A DNA stretch of 14,261 bases from Mucilaginibacter sp. (GCA_028288315.1 JAQBNY010000137.1:1-14261), one strand, 5' to 3'. Shown: positions 1 to 7,178, counted from the first letter of the stretch. The notes: generated from the sequence alone by a model not told the origin. Numbers and translations: made by a program.

Positions 1-59
1 TTAAAAGTAAAGTAAAGGGTGCTGAAGATGAATATCAGGACGACCTGGAACACGCATAA
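1..59 (+). CDS. C-terminal end of an unidentified protein (partial)
   Basis: An open frame enters from the left edge (codons in phase from base 3) and stops at TAA 57-59. Only 18 residues are visible, a hydrophilic tail ending in an acidic stretch (GAEDEYQDDLEHA). The following holin-like gene begins about 48 nt later on the same strand, so the two may be co-transcribed. In related genomes a YtxH-domain stress protein often precedes such a holin-like gene, and a charged Lys-then-acidic tail would fit it, but this rests on gene-order memory and not on any visible domain. Confidence 0.45.
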   Translation, partial: KSKVKGAEDEYQDDLEHA

Positions 60-107
60 AAATTTATTGTAGCGGATTAATAAAGACCCGGTATATTATT
101 GCCTTGT

Positions 108-446
108 ATGGAACCAAAGAAAGAAACAGTACGCCCAATTATTGACCAGGTACATGAGTACGTGGAAACACGCCTGAAACTTGTAAAGTTAGAGGTTGTA
201 GATCGCAGTTCTACTGTAATTGCAACCATTATTGTAGACCTTATAGTAATTATAAGTTTAGTGCTAACCTTCTTATTTGCAAGCTTTACTTTGGCCCTAT
301 TCCTGGCTGATTGTTTTGGCTCTTATTGGAAAGGGTTTGGTTCTGTAGCATTAATTTACCTGCTTATAGGTGTAGTTTTAATGCTTGCAAAAAAACCAAT
401 AGAGAGGCCAATTGTTAACATTTTGATCAGAAAGATTTTTAGCTAA
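108..446 (+). CDS. Small membrane protein, holin superfamily III / phage-holin-family-like
   Basis: A 112-residue protein with a charged N-terminal segment (about residues 1-33, probably helical, ending KLVKLEVVDRSS), a long hydrophobic segment (about 36-68) that may be one or two passes, a short linker with Gly/Trp (about 70-76), a second membrane helix (about 77-95), and a basic C-terminus (KKPIERP...LIRKIFS). This layout matches the small proteins annotated as phage holin family (Holin-X) that are chromosomal in many Bacteroidota and are not tied to prophages. The role is unknown; a part in envelope stress is an inference. I chose ATG 108 over an in-frame TTG at 99 because TTG starts are rare and no ribosome site favours it. 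The stop lies 4 nt before the next ATG, so the two genes are very likely one transcript. Confidence 0.75.
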   Translation: MEPKKETVRPIIDQVHEYVETRLKLVKLEVVDRSSTVIATIIVDLIVIISLVLTFLFASFTLALFLADCFGSYWKGFGSVALIYLLIGVVLMLAKKPIERPIVNILIRKIFS

Positions 447-450
447 AATT

Positions 451-924
451 ATGGAGACCCCGATAAGAAACGTGCATGATTTGAAGGTTGAAATAGCCAG
501 GTTAAAAAACCTTGAACTTGACCAGTCTGTGGCATTAAAGGCCCGGTTTAGTAGTCCGTCGGCAATATTTTCAACAATGTTGTCCATATTCCCAAAATCA
601 CCAACAGTTGATGGTGTTAAAAGCGCAGGTTTTTTTGACCAGGACTTTTTGGGATTAATTTCAAGAATAGCATTACCATTAACATTGAATAAAACAATAT
701 TCAAACACTCTAACTTTTTGGTAAAAACATTGGTTGGTATACTATCGCAAAAAGCGTCGCATTATATTAGTGAAGACGCGGTAGGTGGTCTCTGGAGCAA
801 GGCAAAAGGGCTTTTCAATAAAATCACCAAAAAGAAAGATGATAAAGAGATTATACCCGCTTACAGTAAATACTATAAAGAGGGCGAAATTCACAAAGAG
901 AGTGAAGGCGCATACTCTGGATAA
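451..924 (+). CDS. Conserved-looking hypothetical protein, 157 aa
   Basis: I do not recognise a family. The N-terminus (METPIRNVHDLKVEIARLKN) reads as an amphipathic, possibly coiled-coil helix. The middle (about residues 30-105) is moderately hydrophobic with many Ser/Phe/Leu and no clear transmembrane span. A region around 108-128 (SEDAVGGLWSKAKGLFNKI) looks amphipathic and is followed by a Lys-rich cluster and a charged tail rich in Tyr, Lys and Glu. There is no signal peptide. It begins 4 nt after the holin-like gene and ends just before a hairpin, so it is probably the last gene of that operon. A peripheral membrane partner of the upstream protein is a reasonable guess only. Confidence 0.7.
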   Translation: METPIRNVHDLKVEIARLKNLELDQSVALKARFSSPSAIFSTMLSIFPKSPTVDGVKSAGFFDQDFLGLISRIALPLTLNKTIFKHSNFLVKTLVGILSQKASHYISEDAVGGLWSKAKGLFNKITKKKDDKEIIPAYSKYYKEGEIHKESEGAYSG

Positions 925-953
925 GCTTTGATCCTGTTGTGAAACACGATCTT

Positions 954-986
954 AAAGGGATGGGCTATATAGCTCATCCTTTTTTT
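954..986 (+). terminator. Rho-independent terminator after the holin-like operon
   Basis: GGATGGGC pairs with GCTCATCC (one G-T wobble) around a TATATA centre that can itself pair, and seven T residues follow at 980-986. It lies 29 nt after the stop of the 157-aa gene and just before the trmB promoter, so it separates the two transcription units. Confidence 0.75.
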
Positions 987-1000
987 GTGGTTTTAACTCA

Positions 1001-1032
1001 TTGACGCTGTGGTTAAAATTTTGTTATTTTCG
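1001..1032 (+). promoter_or_regulatory. Bacteroidota-type promoter for trmB
   Basis: A TTG at 1001-1003 and TATTTTCG at 1025-1032 are separated by exactly 21 nt. This resembles the Bacteroidota sigma-A pattern (TTG, about 19-21 nt, TAnnTTTG), with C in place of the last T of the -7 element. Transcription would start around 1038-1040, leaving a leader of only about 10 nt before the GTG at 1049. Confidence 0.6.
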
Positions 1033-1048
1033 CATTTTATTCAGAACC

Positions 1049-1696
1049 GTGGGAAAAGACAAATTAAGGCGCTTTGCAGAGATAGATACTTTTAGCAACG
1101 TTTTTCAGATGGATAGTGGTAAGCCCCTAAAAGGTAAGTGGGCCGCCGATTTTTTTAAAAATAATAACCCTGTAGTGGTTGAACTGGCATGTGGTAAAGG
1201 CGAGTATACCGTAAATCTTGCTCAAATGTTTCCTGAAAAAAACTTTATCGGGGTTGATTATAAGGGTAACCGCATTTGGCGCGGCGCTAAAACAGCTTTA
1301 GAAGATGGGGTAAATAACGTAGCTTTTTTACGAATTCAGATAGAGAATATAATTGAATATTTTAACGAAAATGAGGTAGACGAAATTTGGATCACCTTTC
1401 CTGATCCGCAACCGCAACTGAGCCGCGAAAAAAAGCGTTTAACATCAGATAGGTTTCTGAACATGTATCGCCAGATATTGAGGCCGGGCGGATACATTAA
1501 CCTCAAGACGGATAATGACGGGTTTTATGCTTACACTGCAGAGAAGGTAGCCGAACTGGATTTAAACCTCCATGTAAAAACGGAGAACCTTTATCATTCA
1601 GAATATGCGGATGATGTATTATCTATAAAAACATATTACGAGAAAAAGTATTTACTACATAATAAGAACATCAATTATATAAAATTCTCGTTTTAA
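1049..1696 (+). CDS. trmB: tRNA (guanine-N7-)-methyltransferase
   Basis: TrmB transfers a methyl group from S-adenosylmethionine to N7 of G46 in the tRNA variable loop. The 215-residue protein has the Rossmann SAM-binding loop VELACGKGEYT (about 44-54), the acidic strand end GVD (68-70), and the TrmB signature around FPDPQP (117-122) followed by a basic run and RFLNMYRQILRPGG (135-148). The common proteobacterial form is FPDPWPKKRH; the Gln-containing version with SREKKRLTSDRF appears to be the Bacteroidota variant. I place the start at GTG 1049, which gives the usual N-terminus (GKDKLRRFAEIDTF). The upstream in-frame TTG 1001 overlaps the promoter and would add 16 unrelated residues. The ATL gene follows after 5 nt, implying co-transcription. 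Confidence 0.92.
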   Translation: MGKDKLRRFAEIDTFSNVFQMDSGKPLKGKWAADFFKNNNPVVVELACGKGEYTVNLAQMFPEKNFIGVDYKGNRIWRGAKTALEDGVNNVAFLRIQIENIIEYFNENEVDEIWITFPDPQPQLSREKKRLTSDRFLNMYRQILRPGGYINLKTDNDGFYAYTAEKVAELDLNLHVKTENLYHSEYADDVLSIKTYYEKKYLLHNKNINYIKFSF

Positions 1697-1701
1697 CGAA
1701 T

Positions 1702-2031
1702 ATGGCTAACAGCAACTTTTATGATGAGGTTTACCAGGTAGTTAGGCTCATACCTAAAGGCCGGATAACATCATATGGTGCTATTGCCGAATATTTGGGT
1801 ACAAAGGGCTCATCACGAGTGGTAGGTTATGCCATGGGTGCCAGCGGAACTGCCCAGCCGCCTGTACCGGCACACCGTGTAGTTAACCGCAACGGACTGC
1901 TAAGTGGTAAGTTTCATTTCGGCGGCGATACCATGGAACAACTTTTAGAAAGTGAGGGCATTCATGTAAAAGATAACCAGATACAAAATTTTAAAGAATT
2001 GTTTTGGAACCCCTCAGCCGAGTTGCTTTAA
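1702..2031 (+). CDS. Alkyltransferase-like (ATL) protein, MGMT family without catalytic cysteine
   Basis: A 109-residue protein with the DNA-binding C-terminal fold of O6-alkylguanine-DNA alkyltransferases. The recognition helix and arginine finger are present (GSSRVVGYAMG, Arg39), and so is the family core VPAHRVVNRNG (residues 55-65). In true repair enzymes this motif is PCHRV, where Cys accepts the alkyl group. Here residue 57 (codon GCA at 1870-1872) is Ala, so the protein cannot act as a suicide methyltransferase. Known ATL proteins carry Trp or Ala at this position, bind O6-alkylguanine, flip the base and hand the lesion to nucleotide excision repair; that role is inferred here. The start is 5 nt after trmB, and the gene converges with the VOC genes (6-nt gap). 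Confidence 0.88.
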   Translation: MANSNFYDEVYQVVRLIPKGRITSYGAIAEYLGTKGSSRVVGYAMGASGTAQPPVPAHRVVNRNGLLSGKFHFGGDTMEQLLESEGIHVKDNQIQNFKELFWNPSAELL

Positions 2032-2037
2032 CAATTT

Positions 2038-2400
2038 TTAAACAATTTGCAGCAATTCCATCCTGTTGCCAAATGGATCTATAAAAGCAAACCGCTTACG
2101 GCCGGGAATTACAGGCTCATCCAGTATTTCAATTCCGTTGTCCTGTAAATGTTTTAAGGCAGTATCAATGTCAATAATTTCTAAAGCGGAATGGCGGATA
2201 GTCCGGGGCAAAGCTTCTTCCACGCCAATATGTAGCTGCACGTTACCAATATTAAACCAGTAACCTGCAGATGAAAATAAATGATGGGGCCTTTCTATCT
2301 GTTCCAGACCTATAATTTTAGTATAAAAGTCTCTGGCCTCTTCCAGTTGATTGGGCGGCACGCAAATATGAAAATGATCTAAACGCTTAAACGTTATCAT
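2038..2400 (-). CDS. VOC family (glyoxalase fold) protein with a metal-binding pattern
   Basis: A 120-residue single-module vicinal-oxygen-chelate protein with two beta-alpha-beta-beta-beta halves. The first strand DHFHICV (residues 8-14) carries His9/His11, QLHIGV (55-60) carries His57, HSALEI (70-75) starts the second half with His70, and the last strand DPFGNRMELLQ (108-118) carries Glu115. This set is consistent with a divalent metal site like that of glyoxalase I or extradiol dioxygenases. The substrate cannot be told from sequence. It lies 2 nt downstream of a second VOC gene on the same strand, so it is probably translated from the same message. Confidence 0.85.
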   Translation of the reverse strand: MITFKRLDHFHICVPPNQLEEARDFYTKIIGLEQIERPHHLFSSAGYWFNIGNVQLHIGVEEALPRTIRHSALEIIDIDTALKHLQDNGIEILDEPVIPGRKRFAFIDPFGNRMELLQIV

Positions 2401-2402
2401 AT

Positions 2403-2780
2403 TTATTCGTCTTCGGCAAACGTTAAAACGTAGTTGTTAATATCCAGAATAGAAAATTCAGTTGCACCATAAAAGGTTTTTTCCAATCCTTTAAGTACGG
2501 TCACTTTGTCTTTAATATCCTCAAAAAAAGCACGAATACCTTTTAGTTTAATATACAGTAAAAGTGATGCACCATCGGTACGGCTAATTTCCGGGAATTC
2601 ATTAGCAAGGCTGTCAAACGTTTGAAACATGAACGAAACGTTACCTTTAAGCATCATTGCCCAAACCAAATCGGGCCCTTCTTCAGGAACGCTCATGGCT
2701 AAATCAAAGCCTAACATTTTATAAAATGCTATTGTAGCGTTCATGTCTGTAACAAATATATTGGGCGATAGGCTTTCCAT
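2403..2780 (-). CDS. VOC family protein, bleomycin-resistance-like, without an obvious metal site
   Basis: A 125-residue single VOC module. NIFVTDMNATIAFYKMLGFDL (about residues 7-27) is the typical first strand, helix and GF turn, followed by WAMMLKGNVSFMFQ and a closing YVLTFAEDE strand. The usual His of the first strand is absent and only a Glu near the C-terminus could be a ligand, so it may bind a small molecule instead of catalysing a metal-dependent reaction, as bleomycin-binding proteins do. It is the first gene of the two-gene minus-strand unit, and its partner keeps the metal ligands. The start ATG (2778-2780) is followed at once by family-like sequence. I could not call a convincing promoter in the 133-nt gap to the divergent AhpD-like gene. 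Confidence 0.82.
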   Translation of the reverse strand: MESLSPNIFVTDMNATIAFYKMLGFDLAMSVPEEGPDLVWAMMLKGNVSFMFQTFDSLANEFPEISRTDGASLLLYIKLKGIRAFFEDIKDKVTVLKGLEKTFYGATEFSILDINNYVLTFAEDE

Positions 2781-2913
2781 AGGGTGTTTAATTATGTGGT
2801 AATTTATTATAAATCGGGCTGATAAAAATAAAACATTTATACCTTTAATTTCTAAAATTAGAATTCAATAATCACTAATTCACAAAATCAGTAAAACACT
2901 AATTACCTCTCTC

Positions 2914-3270
2914 ATGGGACAATTAATAAATGACTTTGAAGCTTATCGTACAAAAATGAACGACAGGATAATGGAAACGGCCAATACCAATATAAAAAGG
3001 TTTTTCGCGCTGGATACCACCACTTATGCCGATGGTGCATTAGATGTTAAAACCAAAGAAATGCTGGGCCTGGTAGCATCAATGGTGCTGCGTTGCGATG
3101 ACTGCATTAAATACCATTTGGGCAAATGCTACGAAGCAGGCGTACAGCATGCCGAAATGAACGAGGTGTTTATGATAGCCAATTTGGTAGGCGGCTCTAT
3201 AGTTATACCGCATTACCGCAGGGCTGTTGAGTATTGGGATGAACTGAACGGAGTAAGCAGTGCACAATAA
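2914..3270 (+). CDS. Carboxymuconolactone decarboxylase / AhpD-like family protein
   Basis: A 118-residue all-helical protein with the AhpD-type motif: Glu49 (KTKEMLGL), then RCDDCIKYH with Cys61-x2-Cys64 and His68. In AhpD this arrangement makes the two cysteines a redox-active pair that reduces peroxiredoxin. Related family members decarboxylate carboxymuconolactone but lack the second Cys, so a thiol-disulfide or peroxidase-partner role is favoured here. The C-terminal half (NEVFMIANLVGGSIVIPHYRR) is the typical hydrophobic packing helix. No ahpC is visible nearby, so the partner is unknown. The gene is divergent from the VOC pair and followed after 37 nt by tag on the same strand. Confidence 0.85.
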   Translation: MGQLINDFEAYRTKMNDRIMETANTNIKRFFALDTTTYADGALDVKTKEMLGLVASMVLRCDDCIKYHLGKCYEAGVQHAEMNEVFMIANLVGGSIVIPHYRRAVEYWDELNGVSSAQ

Positions 3271-3307
3271 GCAGTTTGTACCTATATAATTATTAATACA
3301 TTTAACC

Positions 3308-3892
3308 ATGGCCAAAAAAACTGCTGAGAAACCTGCGCTCATCCCTGACGGCAAAAAACGCTGCCCCTGGTGCGGAACCGACCCGCTTTATACAAAATAC
3401 CACGACGAAGAATGGGGTAAGGTTACGCATGACGATAAAGTGTTGTTTGAATTTTTAACCCTTGAATCGGCACAGGCTGGTTTAAGCTGGATAACCATTT
3501 TGCGCAGGCGCGATAATTATAAAAAAGCGTTTGCCAATTTCGATGTTGAGAAAGTAGCGGCTTTTACAGAGAAAGATCAGGCGCGCTTAATGCAGGATGA
3601 AGGCATTATCCGCAATAGGCTAAAAATTGCATCGGCCATTAGCAATGCTAAATTATTTATTGAGGTACAAAAAGAGTTTGGCTCGTTTAATAATTACCTG
3701 TACAGCTTTATGCCCAACGGCAAGCCTATTATTACATACAATGGTCCGCAGGTAAGTACACCCGAATCTGATGCTATAAGTAAAGACATGAAAAAACGGG
3801 GCTTTAAGTTTTTTGGTACTACTATTTGCTATGCCCACATGCAGGCCACAGGCATGGTTAACGATCATTCGCCGCAATGTGATTTTAGATAA
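3308..3892 (+). CDS. tag: DNA-3-methyladenine glycosylase I
   Basis: Tag removes 3-methyladenine from alkylated DNA, the first step of base excision repair. The 194-residue protein has the family start RCPWCGTDPLYTKYHDEEWG (residues 18-37) and the zinc-site ligands at the expected spacing: Cys19 and His32 (13 apart, as Cys4 and His17 in E. coli), and His187 and Cys191 in NDHSPQC (4 apart, as His175 and Cys179). ESAQAGLSWITIL (53-65) and GFKFFGTTICYAHMQATGMVNDH are also classic. It carries a 15-residue N-terminal extension relative to E. coli Tag. Start ATG 3308 is the only sensible one. It is codirectional with polA, which could fill the gap after base removal, but a 312-nt repeat-bearing gap separates them. 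Confidence 0.95.
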   Translation: MAKKTAEKPALIPDGKKRCPWCGTDPLYTKYHDEEWGKVTHDDKVLFEFLTLESAQAGLSWITILRRRDNYKKAFANFDVEKVAAFTEKDQARLMQDEGIIRNRLKIASAISNAKLFIEVQKEFGSFNNYLYSFMPNGKPIITYNGPQVSTPESDAISKDMKKRGFKFFGTTICYAHMQATGMVNDHSPQCDFR

Positions 3893-3938
3893 AGAAGCGT
3901 TGACCCATGCGATGAAGGTTGTTAGCATTGTTTAAATT

Positions 3939-4078
3939 TGGCTAAAGCCACTTATACCCTTATTTATCCGTCCCATAAATAGGACGGCAATAAATTTTTG
4001 AACCGATATTTCTAAATTCTTTTTATCCGTTGGCTTCAGCCAACGGATAAAAAGAATAAATGAGAATGGCTAAAGCCT
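3939..4078 (+). repeat. Composite intergenic repeat, copy A (upstream of polA)
   Basis: Most of the 312-nt gap between tag and polA is a chain of hairpin modules: TGGCTAAAGCCA (3939-3950); CCGTCC/GGACGG around an 8-nt loop (3968-3987); a perfect stem-loop at 4016-4057 with 19-bp arms (left arm ATTCTTTTTATCCGTTGGC) and loop TTCA; and TGGCTAAAGCCT (4067-4078). The first three modules recur in the same order, orientation and spacing at 7065-7167. This looks like a REP/BIME- or MITE-like element. There is no T-tract after the large hairpin on either strand, so it is not a standard terminator, though it could protect the 3' end of the tag message. Confidence 0.85.
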
Positions 4079-4142
4079 AACTAATCAGCATTTAAGTAAA
4101 GCAAGGGCAATTATATAATGCCAACCGAATAAAACAATTTAG

Positions 4143-4174
4143 CTGCGGATAGACTAACATAAATTGTATTTTTG
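4143..4174 (+). promoter_or_regulatory. Promoter for polA
   Basis: TATTTTTG at 4167-4174 matches the Bacteroidota -7 consensus TAnnTTTG exactly. The -33 position 21 nt upstream reads CTG (4143-4145), a weak TTG. Transcription would begin near 4180, about 25 nt before the chosen ATG, and the element overlaps the TTG codon at 4172 that could otherwise be taken as the start. Confidence 0.6.
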
Positions 4175-4204
4175 AAATCATTACCAATCGGTGTAATTAT
4201 AATT

Positions 4205-7015
4205 ATGAAGAAGCTTTTTCTATTGGATGGTATGGCCCTGATATACCGGGCACATTTTGCTTTAAGTAAAAGCCCGCGTTTTACTTCGGGGGGCCTAAAT
4301 ACTTCGGCCGTTATGGGGTTTACCAATACCCTGCTGGAGGTTTTGCGTAAAGAGAAACCTACCCATATGGCCGTGGTTTTTGATACGGATGCCCCAACCG
4401 AACGCCATACCGAATATGAAAAATATAAGGCGCACCGTGAAACCATGCCCGAGGATCTTTCAAAAGCTTTACCTTATATATTTAAAGTAGTACTGGGTTT
4501 TAATATTCCGCTGATCACATCAGATGGTTATGAGGCCGATGATATTATAGGGACACTTGCCAAAAAAGCCGAAGCCAAAGGTTACCAGGTTTACTGCATG
4601 ACACCCGATAAGGATTTTGCGCAACTGGTATCAGAAAACATCCGCATATACAAACCTGCCCGAATGGGAAACGATATGGAGATATTGGGCGTGCCGGAGG
4701 TACTTGCTAAATGGGAAGTTGAGCGCCCGGAACAGGTAATTGATATTTTAGGACTTTGGGGCGATGCTGTTGATGGCATACCCGGCATACCCGGTGTTGG
4801 CGAAAAAACCGCTAAACAATTAATTAAGCAATACGGATCAGTAGAAGAGATAATTGCCCATAGTCACGAATTAAAAGGCAAACTGCGTGAAAATGTAGAA
4901 CAATTTGCCGAACAGGGCTTGATGTCTAAAAGACTGGCCACTATCAATTTGGAGTCTCCGGTTGAACTGGATGAGGCCGGATTGGAAATGTGCGCGCCAA
5001 GTAAAGATTTGCTGGAGCCGCTTTTTGCTGAGCTGGAATTCCGTACGTTGGGTCGCCGTGTATTTGGCGATGATTTTAGCATTACCGAAACCCGTGCCAT
5101 ATCGGTACAAACTGATCTGTTTGGCAATGAGGTTGCAGGTGGCCGTACAACCCTTGAAGTTGATGTACAGGATATTTACGAAGCGCCTACCCCCGTCGAT
5201 ATAAAGAATATTAATACGGTAGAGCACGAATACATACTGGCTGATACGTTTGAAAAACGTGCCGAGCTCATCAATATCCTAAAACAACAAAAAAGCTTTT
5301 GCTTTGATACCGAAACAACCGGTACCGATGCTAACCATTGCGAATTGGTGGGCTTGTCGTTCGCAGTAAAGCACTTCCAGGCATGGTATGTACCTGTACC
5401 CTTAGATGAGCAGGAGATAATTAAAATAGTAGCCGAGTTTAAACCTGTGTTTGAAGATGCCACTATCGGCAAAATAGGGCAAAACCTAAAATTTGACATA
5501 TTGATGCTGAAATGGTATGATGTGGAAATGAAAGGCGACCTGTTTGATACCATGATGGCGCATTACATAATAGACCCGGATACCCGCCATAATATGGATA
5601 TCCTGTCAGAAAATTACCTGAGCTATAAACCGGTTTCTATAACAGAGCTTATTGGTCCTAAAGGCAAGAACCAGGGCAACATGCGCGATGTTGAAATTGA
5701 GAAAATAAAAGACTACGCCGCCGAAGATGCCGATGTTACGTTACAGCTAAAAACTATTTTTGAGCCAAAGATTAAAGAGGTTGAAGCCGAAAAACTGCTG
5801 CATGAGATAGAGAACCCACTGATATACGTACTGGCCGATATTGAGCACGAAGGTGTAAAGATAGACCATGATACTTTAAGAGAGTTTTCCAAACTATTGG
5901 AAACAGACATAGCCAAGCTGGAAAAAACCGTTTTTGAGAAGGCTGGGGTGAGGTTTAATATTGCGTCGCCAAAGCAGTTAGGCGAGGTATTGTTTGAGAA
6001 ATTACTGCTTGATCCTAAAGCTAAAAAAACAAAAACCGGCCAATACCAAACTGGCGAGGACGTGTTATTGTCGTTGGCTGCTAAAAGCGATATTGTAAGA
6101 GATATACTGGATTTTAGGCAACTGCAAAAATTAAAATCTACCTATGTAGATGCTTTGCCAACTATGGTGAACCCTAAAACCGGCCGTGTGCATACCAGCT
6201 ATAACCAGGCAGTAGCGGCAACGGGTAGGTTAAGTTCTAATAACCCCAACCTGCAAAATATACCAATCCGTACTGAACGTGGCCGCGAGGTAAGGAAAGC
6301 GTTTATTCCCAGAGATGCAGGCCACAGCATAGTATCTGCAGATTATTCACAGATAGAGCTGCGCATTATAGCTGAAATAAGCAAAGATGTGAATATGAGG
6401 CAGGCATTTACAGATAATATAGATATCCATACCGCTACGGCTGCCAAAGTGTATGGCATAGGTTTAAATGAGGTGGACAGCACCCAACGCCGTAATGCCA
6501 AGGCGGTAAACTTTGGTATTATTTATGGGCAGTCGGCATTTGGGTTATCACAAAACTTGGGTATCCCCCGTAAAGAGGCTGCCGAAATAATTGAAAGCTA
6601 TTTTGCCCAATACCCCGGCATTAAACAATACATGGCCGATACTATGAACTTTGCCCGCGAGAACGGTTATGTATGCACGCTGATGGGTAGGCGCAGGTAT
6701 CTGCGCGATATTAATTCTGCCAACCAAACCGTGCGCGGCTTTGCCGAACGAAATGCTATTAATGCACCAATACAGGGCTCTGCTGCAGACATGATCAAAA
6801 TAGCCATGATAAACATTCATCGCGAGTTTAAAGCCCTTAAGCTGGATGCCCGCATGACCATGCAGGTGCATGATGAGTTGGTGTTTGATGTGCCTAACCA
6901 TGAGATAGAGATTGTAAAGCCTATTATACTGGATAACATGAAAAATGCTATTAAAACCGAAGTGCCTATCATGGTAGAGATAGGTACGGGTTTAAACTGG
7001 CTGGAAGCGCATTAA
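4205..7015 (+). CDS. polA: DNA polymerase I, full length with both exonuclease domains
   Basis: This 936-residue protein fills gaps and removes RNA primers in replication and repair. The 5' nuclease domain (1 to about 300) keeps its acidic residues (Asp8, Asp60, Glu110, Asp112, Asp113, Asp135, Asp137, Asp187, Asp190) and the GIPGVGEKTA helix-hairpin-helix. The 3'-5' proofreading domain is intact: Asp368 and Glu370 in FDTETTG, Asp431 in GQNLKFD, Tyr504 and Asp508 in YAAED. Polymerase motif A is DYSQIELR with Asp713; motif B runs Arg762, Lys766, Phe770, Tyr774; motif C is His889-Asp890-Glu891. Phe770 corresponds to E. coli Phe762, so discrimination against dideoxynucleotides is expected. The start is ATG 4205 (MKKLFLLDGMALIYR); TTG 4172 lies inside the promoter. 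Related composite repeats stand on both sides of the gene. Confidence 0.97.
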   Translation: MKKLFLLDGMALIYRAHFALSKSPRFTSGGLNTSAVMGFTNTLLEVLRKEKPTHMAVVFDTDAPTERHTEYEKYKAHRETMPEDLSKALPYIFKVVLGFNIPLITSDGYEADDIIGTLAKKAEAKGYQVYCMTPDKDFAQLVSENIRIYKPARMGNDMEILGVPEVLAKWEVERPEQVIDILGLWGDAVDGIPGIPGVGEKTAKQLIKQYGSVEEIIAHSHELKGKLRENVEQFAEQGLMSKRLATINLESPVELDEAGLEMCAPSKDLLEPLFAELEFRTLGRRVFGDDFSITETRAISVQTDLFGNEVAGGRTTLEVDVQDIYEAPTPVDIKNINTVEHEYILADTFEKRAELINILKQQKSFCFDTETTGTDANHCELVGLSFAVKHFQAWYVPVPLDEQEIIKIVAEFKPVFEDATIGKIGQNLKFDILMLKWYDVEMKGDLFDTMMAHYIIDPDTRHNMDILSENYLSYKPVSITELIGPKGKNQGNMRDVEIEKIKDYAAEDADVTLQLKTIFEPKIKEVEAEKLLHEIENPLIYVLADIEHEGVKIDHDTLREFSKLLETDIAKLEKTVFEKAGVRFNIASPKQLGEVLFEKLLLDPKAKKTKTGQYQTGEDVLLSLAAKSDIVRDILDFRQLQKLKSTYVDALPTMVNPKTGRVHTSYNQAVAATGRLSSNNPNLQNIPIRTERGREVRKAFIPRDAGHSIVSADYSQIELRIIAEISKDVNMRQAFTDNIDIHTATAAKVYGIGLNEVDSTQRRNAKAVNFGIIYGQSAFGLSQNLGIPRKEAAEIIESYFAQYPGIKQYMADTMNFARENGYVCTLMGRRRYLRDINSANQTVRGFAERNAINAPIQGSAADMIKIAMINIHREFKALKLDARMTMQVHDELVFDVPNHEIEIVKPIILDNMKNAIKTEVPIMVEIGTGLNWLEAH

Positions 7016-7036
7016 CAATAATGTCTTTATTTATTT

Positions 7037-7167
7037 CCGTTGGCTTTAGTCAAAATTGAAGTTAGGCTAAAGCCAATTGTGCGCTTGGTATCCGTCCCAT
7101 AAAAATGGGACGGCAATGAACTTCTACTTTTTTGTATACAATATTTATTGCCGTTGGCTTTAGCCAA
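7037..7167 (+). repeat. Composite intergenic repeat, copy B (downstream of polA)
   Basis: Starting 22 nt after the polA stop, the same modules as copy A occur: an imperfect TTGGCTTTAGTCAA (7040-7053), GGCTAAAGCC (7065-7074), a perfect hairpin CCGTCCCAT / ATGGGACGG with loop AAAA (7092-7113), and TTGGCTTTAGCCAA (7154-7167) preceded by ATTGCCG. From GGCTAAAGCC to the CCGTCC module is 27 nt (28 in copy A), and from there to the CCGTTGGCTT module is 59 nt in both copies, so the two are homologous and in direct orientation. Copy B has its extra GGCTTTAG module on the left, whereas copy A has its extra module on the right. Confidence 0.85.
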
Positions 7168-7178
7168 ACTTGAGAATA

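Noticed and set aside
108..446. Prophage lysis module suggested by the holin-like protein
   Set aside because: No endolysin, structural phage gene, integrase or attachment site is near; the neighbours are housekeeping genes, and such holin-like proteins are commonly chromosomal.
1001..1048. Upstream TTG start for trmB adding 16 residues
   Set aside because: The TTG is the likely -33 element and the added residues are not TrmB-like; GTG 1049 gives the usual N-terminus.
4172..4204. Upstream TTG start giving polA 11 extra residues
   Set aside because: The TTG is the last three bases of a perfect -7 promoter element, and the family N-terminus begins at ATG 4205.
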